A stretch of 46,684 nt of DNA from Bacteroidaceae bacterium (GTDB taxonomy: Bacteria; Bacteroidota; Bacteroidia; Bacteroidales; Bacteroidaceae), in NCBI GenBank assembly GCA_017962495.1, contig JAGCVH010000071.1:1-46684 (forward strand). The letters run 5' to 3'. Shown piece after piece: positions 40,085-46,684 of this stretch (position 1 is its first letter; each line of letters starts with the position of its first letter). The position numbers and the translations under genes were made by a program. Under the pieces are notes generated by a model. The model ran no database searches and had not been told where the DNA came from. It saw nothing but the letters and a program-made list of their open reading frames with translations.

Positions 40085-41374
40085 TCATGCGTGATAGTCA
40101 TTTACATCGAAGTAACCGCGATGGGTGAGTTGTTCGTAGCAAGAACGGATGCGTACGGCCACCTTTTCCCAGGTGATGCCATCGACTTCCTTCATTCCTT
40201 CCTCAGCCAAATACTTGTGCAAGGCTTCGTTAGTACAGATTGAATAGATAGCGTCTGCCATCGCATCGATGTCCCAATAGTCAACCTTGATGACATTCTC
40301 CAATATCTCACCACAACCCGATTGCTTAGATATGATGCTGGGGCAACCGCATTGCATAGCCTCGAGAGGCGCAATACCGAAGGGCTCTGATACAGAAGGC
40401 ATTACAAAGACATCGCTACTCTTGTACATCTCATAAACCTGACGCCCACGCTGGAAGCCGGGGAAATGACAACGGTCTGCAATACCATAAGCTGCAGCAA
40501 GATCAATCATCGCATTCATCATATCACCTGAACCCGCAAAGCAGAAACGGATATTGTGACTTCGGTTAAGTACGCGCTTGGCGGCTTCGATAAAGTACTC
40601 AGGACCTTTCTGCATGGTGATACGACCCAGGTAGGTAACCACCTTCTCGTTGGGCTTCTTCTTGGGTTCGATGGCTTGGTATTCCTCACTCAAGGGATAC
40701 ACAGCGTTGTGCATAGCCACACACTTGCGTGGGTCTTGGTGATACTGGTTGATGACCGTCTGACGCGTGAGTTCCGATACACACATGATGCAATCGGCAT
40801 GGTCCATTCCGTTCTTCTCAATCGAGTAAACAGTGGGATTCACCTTACCGCGAGAGCGGTCGAAATCGGTGGCGTGAACGTGGATGCACAAAGGCTTTCC
40901 ACTCACCATCTTTGCATGTACACCAGCGGGATATGTGAGCCAGTCGTGAGCATGAATGACATCGAACTGTTCTGAACGAGCCAGCACGCCAGCAATGATG
41001 CTGAAATTATTGATTTCCTCATGCAGATTGCTGGGATAGCCTCCGGCAAAGCCGATGCAACCGAGGTCGTCGAGACCTTGCAGATAGTTGAAGTCAGCAT
41101 AGAGGTGGTCGCGGAAACGATAATAATCCTCGGCCTTGTGACCAACGAAGCGATGCTTGATGTGTTCGTACTGGACATCACGCCAAACGACAGGCACCTG
41201 ACTCATGTTGATGATATTGAGGAATTTCTCTTCCTCGCCAGTGGGCTTGGGCATACAGAAGGTGGTTTCCACATCGCCTTGCACGCTCAGACCCTTGGTA
41301 ATACCGTAACTGGCAACGGCCAGTCCGCCATAAATCTTAGGAGGGAACTCCCATCCGAACATTAAAACTTTCAT
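40085..41374 (-). CDS. Glycogen synthase-like glycosyltransferase (GT4)
   Basis: This 429-residue GT-B enzyme starts MKVLMFGWEFPPKIYGGLAV, the sugar-nucleotide GT signature of glycogen synthase-like GT4 proteins. HAHDWLTYPAG, YLGRITMQKGPEYFIEAA and the donor-site EPFGIAPLEAMQCG are clear. The likely reaction is alpha-glucan chain extension. It lies between the GH57 and debranching enzyme genes (28 and 20 bases apart), which supports a glycogen role. Confidence 0.9.
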   Translation of the reverse strand: MKVLMFGWEFPPKIYGGLAVASYGITKGLSVQGDVETTFCMPKPTGEEEKFLNIINMSQVPVVWRDVQYEHIKHRFVGHKAEDYYRFRDHLYADFNYLQGLDDLGCIGFAGGYPSNLHEEINNFSIIAGVLARSEQFDVIHAHDWLTYPAGVHAKMVSGKPLCIHVHATDFDRSRGKVNPTVYSIEKNGMDHADCIMCVSELTRQTVINQYHQDPRKCVAMHNAVYPLSEEYQAIEPKKKPNEKVVTYLGRITMQKGPEYFIEAAKRVLNRSHNIRFCFAGSGDMMNAMIDLAAAYGIADRCHFPGFQRGRQVYEMYKSSDVFVMPSVSEPFGIAPLEAMQCGCPSIISKQSGCGEILENVIKVDYWDIDAMADAIYSICTNEALHKYLAEEGMKEVDGITWEKVAVRIRSCYEQLTHRGYFDVNDYHA

Positions 41375-41394
41375 AGTATGATGGCCTCCTTTCT

Positions 41395-43341
41395 TTAATA
41401 TTCGTTATACTTATCGAGCAACTTCACGACACGCATAATCTCAGCCACATTCATGGCGAAGGAGATGGCACCACGACCATGGAATGGCGGGTTACCGTCG
41501 AAGAGTTCGGGGATGGTGCCGATGCAGTGGTAGAAGAGTTCCTCTTCGTAACCCACCAACTGACGCTCGATGAAACTTACACGCGAACGACCGAAGACAC
41601 GCAAGCAGGCTTCCATGTAGAAGCCAGCCAACCAAGGCCAAGCTGTGCCTTGATGATAGGCATAGTCGCGTTGTTGCTGTGGACCTGTGTACATGGGATT
41701 ATATGCCCCGCTCTTAGGACTGAGCGAGCGCAAGCCCTTAGGCGTAAGCAACTCCTTGGTACAGAAGTCGAGTACGGTCTTCTTTTGCTTGGCATCAAGC
41801 GGACTATAGTCGAAGGCCACAGCAAACACCATGTTGGGACGAACTTCCCACGACATCATGTTGCCATCGACATAGTCGAGCAGATAGCCGTGTTCGTTGA
41901 GGAAGACTTCTATGAAGCTCTTTCCTGCCTTCTTGGCCTGACCTTCGAGCGGAAGTGCTTCCTTCTCGTCATTCATATAACGGCAAATCTCTGCCGAGAA
42001 CATGAGGGCGTTGTACCACAAAGCATTGAACTCAACAATATTTCCTGTTCGTGGCACGATGGGGAGTACATACGAGGAACTGTTCATCCAAGTGATGGCC
42101 TTGTCCTTACCGCCTGGAGCATAGATGAGTCCGTTGTTGTGAACTTCCAATCCAGGATGCTTGCCGGCTCGAATCCATTCCATGATGTCCTGAACCAGTC
42201 GACCGTATTTCTCGATACAAGCCTTCAGGTTCACTATCTTGCCGTACTGCTGAATGCACCATACCGCCCAGAGGAGGACGTCGGGTTGCTCCATCTCGTA
42301 AATCTTCACGCCGATGGGTTCGCCTGCAATGAACTGACGGATGGCCTTCTCGGCAGTCTTCATCACCAGCTCGTATTTCTCAATCTCGTTGTTGGTCAGC
42401 GTAAGGCCTGGCAGTGAGATGAAGAGGTCGCGAGCACGACTCTTGAACCAAGGATAGCCGGCCAGCACATAGTCTTCGCCATCGCGATGGATGATGAATT
42501 GGTGGGCAGAGTTGACCAGATTGTTATAGAAGTTGTCGCGTGGTGTGCGAACGTTGATTTCAAACTGAGCCAAGTCGGCAAGTGTGCTTGTCTTAATCTC
42601 AGAAAGGCCTGCACTGAAGACTACGCTTTCGCCATTCTTAATATTGAACTCAAAGTAACCAGGAACGTATAAGTCTTCATTGGTTGCATAACCGCGTTCC
42701 TGCTCCTTCGGGTACTCCACTCCACGATACCAGTCGGGTTGGAAGACGAACTTGTTGGGCTTGTCAATCTGCATATAGAGGTCGGGATAGCCCGGATACA
42801 TGCAAGTCTTGATTCCATTCTCCACATCGTAGTAGTCACGGCTGGCACGACTGTTCTCGTGTGTGTATTCGCGTACACTACGGAATGCGAGGAAAGGACG
42901 CAGGCGCAAGGTCGTCTCACTGTGGGCATCGAGGAGTGTGTAACGGATAATCAGTCGATTCTCGAAGTGCTGAAACACCATCTCACGACGCAAAAGGACG
43001 CCTCCCACACGGTAAATGGTAGTGGGAACTTGCAGGCTGTCGAACTCACGGATGTACTTGTGACCACGGGGTGCAAAATTGTCGCCATTGTACTTGTGCA
43101 GGCCGAGGTTGAACTCTGCTCCATGCTGAATAACCGTCGCATCGAGCGAGGACAGCAGGACATGGTTCTCATCGTCCAACTCTGGCACAGGCACAACCAA
43201 CAAGCCATGGTACTTTCTCGTGTTACAATCCACCAAGGTCGTACACGAGTAGGCTCCACTGCGATTCGATCGAAGAATCTCTTTGGGTAAGGATTCTTGC
43301 AGATTCGTCATCAGAGTCTTATCAAAGCGCAAATAACTCAT
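41395..43341 (-). CDS. Glycogen debranching enzyme (amylo-alpha-1,6-glucosidase)
   Basis: This 648-residue protein has the N-terminal GDE beta-sandwich domain (NRSGAYSCTTLVDCNTRKYHGLLV) and a C-terminal (alpha/alpha)6 barrel (YVLAGYPWFKSRARDLFISLPG, YAPGGKDKAITWMNS, YAYHQGTAWPWLAGFY). It removes alpha-1,6 branches of glycogen. It is the first gene of the operon with GT4 and GH57, and diverges from the Crp/Fnr regulator; a minus-strand -7 box TAAATTTG lies at 43382-43389. Confidence 0.92.
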   Translation of the reverse strand: MSYLRFDKTLMTNLQESLPKEILRSNRSGAYSCTTLVDCNTRKYHGLLVVPVPELDDENHVLLSSLDATVIQHGAEFNLGLHKYNGDNFAPRGHKYIREFDSLQVPTTIYRVGGVLLRREMVFQHFENRLIIRYTLLDAHSETTLRLRPFLAFRSVREYTHENSRASRDYYDVENGIKTCMYPGYPDLYMQIDKPNKFVFQPDWYRGVEYPKEQERGYATNEDLYVPGYFEFNIKNGESVVFSAGLSEIKTSTLADLAQFEINVRTPRDNFYNNLVNSAHQFIIHRDGEDYVLAGYPWFKSRARDLFISLPGLTLTNNEIEKYELVMKTAEKAIRQFIAGEPIGVKIYEMEQPDVLLWAVWCIQQYGKIVNLKACIEKYGRLVQDIMEWIRAGKHPGLEVHNNGLIYAPGGKDKAITWMNSSSYVLPIVPRTGNIVEFNALWYNALMFSAEICRYMNDEKEALPLEGQAKKAGKSFIEVFLNEHGYLLDYVDGNMMSWEVRPNMVFAVAFDYSPLDAKQKKTVLDFCTKELLTPKGLRSLSPKSGAYNPMYTGPQQQRDYAYHQGTAWPWLAGFYMEACLRVFGRSRVSFIERQLVGYEEELFYHCIGTIPELFDGNPPFHGRGAISFAMNVAEIMRVVKLLDKYNEY

Positions 43342-43439
43342 AATTGATTATGTTTTGTGTTTTTATGGATTTTCGAACACTCAAATTTAAGCAAAAAACT
43401 TCAAAGAAAGAAAGATTATGCAATTAATTTCGTTTTTTT

Positions 43440-43471
43440 CTTGTTCAGTAGAGCAAAAACACCTATTTTTG
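43440..43471 (+). promoter_or_regulatory. Promoter of the Crp/Fnr-type regulator
   Basis: CTTG at 43440-43443 (one base off), a 20-base spacer, TATTTTTG at 43464-43471. Confidence 0.65.
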
Positions 43472-43505
43472 TGTCGTAAAACATATTTTCAAGGACATAG
43501 TTGCG

Positions 43506-44207
43506 ATGGCGAAAAAGCAAGATTTGAAAAATGAAGTGATGGAAAAGCTTTCCGACCTGTGTTGCCATCTTACCGATGAGCAAAAGCAACAGATCAAGGA
43601 GGCCATCACCCTGCAGGAATACAAGAAGAACGAGGTCATCTATCACGAAGGAGACTGTCCCGACCAGCTGTTCTGCCTCATCTCGGGAAAGGTGAAGGTG
43701 TACAAGGACGGAGTCGGACACCGTTCGCAGACGATGCGCCTTTACAAGCCCGTGGAGTATTTTGGATACAGGGCTTACCTCTCGGGAGAGGATTTCCTCA
43801 CTACTGCCGCCGCATTCGAGACTTCACTTGTGGCAAAGATTCCGTTGGAACTCATCGTCTCGTTCATCAAATCGAACAACGAACTCGCGTGGTTCTTCAT
43901 TCAGACACTTGCCAAACTGCTGGGCGTGTCCGACGAGCGAACGGTAAACCTGACACAGAAGCACATACGAGGCCGACTAGCCGAATCATTGCTCTTCCTA
44001 CGCGACAGCTATGGACTTGAAGAAGACGGTTGCACACTGTCCATCTATCTCAGCCGAGAGGACCTTGCCAATCTCTCGAACATGACCACAAGCAATGCCA
44101 TACGCACTCTTAGCGGATTTGCCAGTGAGCATCTGGTGGCCATAGACGGAAAGAAGATAAAGCTCATCAACGTGGAAGAGCTGGAGAAGATTTCAAGGAT
44201 GGGTTGA
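43506..44207 (+). CDS. Crp/Fnr family transcriptional regulator
   Basis: This 233-residue regulator has an N-terminal cyclic-nucleotide-binding-like beta roll (EVIYHEGDCPDQLFCLISGKVKVYKDG) and a C-terminal winged helix (LSREDLANLSNMTTSNAIRTL), where SNAIRTL is the recognition helix. No FNR-type cysteine cluster is seen (only CC near residue 19 and C55), so oxygen sensing by Fe-S is unlikely. It is divergent from the glycogen operon and may control it; no clear palindromic site is evident to me in the 164-base gap. Confidence 0.9.
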   Translation: MAKKQDLKNEVMEKLSDLCCHLTDEQKQQIKEAITLQEYKKNEVIYHEGDCPDQLFCLISGKVKVYKDGVGHRSQTMRLYKPVEYFGYRAYLSGEDFLTTAAAFETSLVAKIPLELIVSFIKSNNELAWFFIQTLAKLLGVSDERTVNLTQKHIRGRLAESLLFLRDSYGLEEDGCTLSIYLSREDLANLSNMTTSNAIRTLSGFASEHLVAIDGKKIKLINVEELEKISRMG

Positions 44208-44280
44208 ACTTGTGACAAAGAATTAAGTGCGAAGCATGACGAACGCTTGTTCGAGGCACATCGAACTATAGGTGTAAATT

Positions 44281-44316
44281 CGGAAGGCCTAAGGCTTAAT
44301 CCGGAAGGCCTAAGGG
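44281..44316. repeat. Tandem CGGAAGGCCTAAGG repeats before miaA
   Basis: CGGAAGGCCTAAGG occurs at 44281 and again at 44302, 21 bases apart. The same word family forms the tandem array at 24510-24597. Confidence 0.65.
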
Positions 44317-44355
44317 GCAAATAAAACGAATAAGGAATCGCGAGTTGTTGAAATT

Positions 44356-45102
44356 GTGAACTACGAACTGATAACCATATTAGGCCCTACGGCAAGCGGG
44401 AAGACATCCCTGGCCGCTCACCTCTGTCATAGGATTGGAGGCGAGGTGATTAGTGCCGACAGCCGGATGGTGTATCGAGGTATGACTATAGGGACAGGCA
44501 AGGACTTGGACGATTATATCGTGGAAGAAGAGCAAGTGCCTTACCACGTCATCGATATCACGGAGGCGGGTTACCGATTCAACGTTTACGAGTTCCAGTG
44601 TGCTTTCCAGAATGCCTTTATGGACATCACAGCCCGAGGCAAGATTCCCGTCATGTGTGGCGGAACGGGGCTATACATCGAATCGGTGTTGAAGAGTTTC
44701 GAACTGGGACCAGTACGCTTCCCGGAACGCAAAAGCCTGAACATCGGAGTAAAGATTGACCGCAACCTGCGACGAGAGAAAATCACTCGAAGACTCAAAC
44801 AACGATTGGAAAACGGAATGGTGGAGGAAGTAAGGGAACTGCTGAAGCACGTCAGTGCCGAACGACTCATCCGCTATGGTCTTGAATACAAATACGTCAC
44901 CCAATATTGCATCGGAGAATTGTCTTACGACGAGATGTTCCGACAACTGGAGATTGCTATCCATCAGTTTGCCAAACGACAAATGACGTGGTTCCGTGGG
45001 ATGGAGGAAAGACGAGGCATCCCCATACACTGGATCGACGCCACCATGCCGATGGAAGATAAAGTAAATGAAATCATTAGGATATGGAACGCTGGGGAAT
45101 AA
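44356..45102 (+). CDS. miaA: tRNA dimethylallyltransferase, internally shortened
   Basis: MiaA adds an isopentenyl group to A37 of tRNAs reading UNN codons. The protein has Walker A GPTASGKT (10-17), ISADSRMVYRGM, GTGKDL, VMCGGTGLYIESVL, and the C-terminal HQFAKRQMTWFRGME. It is 248 residues long against about 300 in relatives. After KSFELGPV the sequence jumps to RFPERKSLNIGVKID, so about 55 residues that relatives carry there (NSTDVDTVKRAIRAIEI-like helices) are missing in frame. The start is GTG, and its first codons (NYEL) come from a relic of the AATTACG heptad repeat. Confidence 0.85.
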   Translation: MNYELITILGPTASGKTSLAAHLCHRIGGEVISADSRMVYRGMTIGTGKDLDDYIVEEEQVPYHVIDITEAGYRFNVYEFQCAFQNAFMDITARGKIPVMCGGTGLYIESVLKSFELGPVRFPERKSLNIGVKIDRNLRREKITRRLKQRLENGMVEEVRELLKHVSAERLIRYGLEYKYVTQYCIGELSYDEMFRQLEIAIHQFAKRQMTWFRGMEERRGIPIHWIDATMPMEDKVNEIIRIWNAGE

Positions 45103-45992
45103 TATATAGTCCGAAAAGTGGAGTATTGCGCACCCATAAACGCTGGGAGAAGATACGCCGGTACCTGAACGAACAAAGCATCGAATACGACTTCGTGCAA
45201 AGCGAAGGCAATGGTTCGGAGGAACGCCTGGGTGCCATGCTGGTGAAGAACGGATACACCACCATCGTTGTCGTAGGAGGCGATGGCGCACTGAATCGCA
45301 CCCTTCAAGGCATTCTTTCCGTTGAACCCGAGATATGGAAAGGCATCACCCTCGCCATCATTCCCAACGGACACGGCAACGACTATGCCAAGTTCTGGGA
45401 AATCGATGAAGACGACCCCATTGCTGCCGTTAACGTTGTCATTCGCCGTCGTGTGAGGAAGGTGGACTTGGGCATCCTGACTTGCAATGAACAGAAATAC
45501 TATTTCCTCAACTGCCTCAATGTGGGACTTGTGGCAAGCATAATGGACATCAAACACAAGACCTATCGCTTCTGGGGTATGTCGTCCTTGAGCTATCTCA
45601 GCAGCTTCCTCATCATGCTATTTCACCGCATGGAACACAAGGCTCGCTTCTCCGTCAACCACGAGACGATAGAAGGACACTTCATGAACATCTGCCTTGG
45701 AAACGCTCATGCCTATGGCCTCACACCCAATGCCGTACCCTATAATGGCATGCTCGACGTGACTACTGTCTCCCACCCTGCTATCTCTCAGCTGGTGGCT
45801 GGCATGTATATGCTTGTCACAGGCAAGTTCCTTACACACCGCAACGTGCGTCCTTACCGCTCGCGTCAGAAGATTCACTTCGAGGAGATTGGCAAGTCCC
45901 AGGTAAGCCTCGACGGACAAGTCATTCCCAATATACAATGCCCCTTCGACGTCGTTGTTCGTCAGGAACAAATCAACTTCATCATTCCCTAA
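45084..45992 (+). CDS. Diacylglycerol kinase-family lipid kinase
   Basis: This 302-residue protein of the DAGK/YegS catalytic family phosphorylates a lipid hydroxyl. The nucleotide motif VVVGGDGALNRTLQGI, the substrate/ATP loop IPNGHGNDYAKFW (the usual GSGND is GHGND here) and the C-terminal VSLDGQVI are clear. It overlaps miaA by 19 bases in another frame, so the two are co-translated. The lipid substrate is unknown. Confidence 0.88.
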   Translation: MERWGIIYSPKSGVLRTHKRWEKIRRYLNEQSIEYDFVQSEGNGSEERLGAMLVKNGYTTIVVVGGDGALNRTLQGILSVEPEIWKGITLAIIPNGHGNDYAKFWEIDEDDPIAAVNVVIRRRVRKVDLGILTCNEQKYYFLNCLNVGLVASIMDIKHKTYRFWGMSSLSYLSSFLIMLFHRMEHKARFSVNHETIEGHFMNICLGNAHAYGLTPNAVPYNGMLDVTTVSHPAISQLVAGMYMLVTGKFLTHRNVRPYRSRQKIHFEEIGKSQVSLDGQVIPNIQCPFDVVVRQEQINFIIP

Positions 45993-46009
45993 TATACCTT
46001 ATTATATAT

Positions 46010-46043
46010 AAAAGACAGGGGTGTCACGCTTGTGGCACCCCTG
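46010..46043. terminator. Terminator between the lipid kinase and gap genes
   Basis: CAGGGGTGTCAC at 46016-46027 pairs with GTGGCACCCCTG at 46032-46043 around GCTT, with one G-T pair. The minus-strand exit is TCTTTTA, so it mainly ends gap. Confidence 0.85.
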
Positions 46044-46068
46044 CTTGTCAATGGCTTGTCTGTAGCTA

Positions 46069-46684
<616 letters not shown>

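Overview
The window reads as chromosomal DNA of a Bacteroidales bacterium, most likely a Prevotellaceae member (Prevotella and relatives). Supporting signs: many promoters of the Bacteroidota type (TTTG, about 20 bases, then TAnnTTTG) and almost no Shine-Dalgarno sites; lineage-typical families (DUF4494, GGGtGRT protein with its NifU-like partner, 'smalltalk' peptide with HU-HIG protein, DUF4369-TlpA proteins, Fibrobacter-type paralogous domain with a dockerin repeat, MetH without reactivation domain); and plant cell wall and glycogen enzymes.

Layout. 1-7 kb: YgiQ-type radical SAM protein, DUF4494 protein, YggS, and a tandem pair of near-identical acyl-CoA synthetases. 7.1-12.9 kb: a carbohydrate cluster on the plus strand (GH9 glucanase, frameshifted lactonase, Tat-exported flavoprotein, GH28 polygalacturonase). 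12.9-16.6 kb: an accessory patch with a YafQ-type toxin-antitoxin pair, a candidate small RNA, smalltalk and HU-HIG genes, iteron-like repeats around an AT-rich palindrome, remnants of a Dam methylase and a four-helix-bundle protein, rubrerythrin and tRNA-Gly(CCC). 16.7-28.5 kb: housekeeping genes (nadE, HU, aldose epimerase, rarA, glycosyltransferase, glnS, TPR proteins, ribH, recF, DciA-like). 28.6-31 kb: a broken secreted dockerin protein and a TlpA thioredoxin. 31-35.4 kb: 5-formyl-THF cyclo-ligase, metH, smpB, DMP19 protein. 35.5-38.5 kb: the GGGtGRT pair and a TlpA lipoprotein. 38.5-44.2 kb: a glycogen operon (debranching enzyme, GT4, GH57) divergent from a Crp/Fnr regulator. 44.3-46.7 kb: a shortened miaA, a lipid kinase and the 3' part of gap.

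The most unusual theme is the repeat biology. A 60-base module occurs twice with identical geometry (rarA/glycosyltransferase and TPR/recF). Two outward-facing -7 boxes lie exactly 20 bases either side of one shared AATT, and heptads of the form AATTRYG fill the spacers. A third, one-sided copy drives the DMP19 gene, and a relic forms the start of miaA. Other intergenic repeat families have entered coding sequences in frame (ygiQ, metH, glnS). Several genes carry fresh-looking lesions: a lactonase frameshift, a dockerin-protein frameshift in a G run, an amber codon in the TPR gene before ribH, and an internal deletion in miaA. I found no insertion sequence, prophage or CRISPR array.
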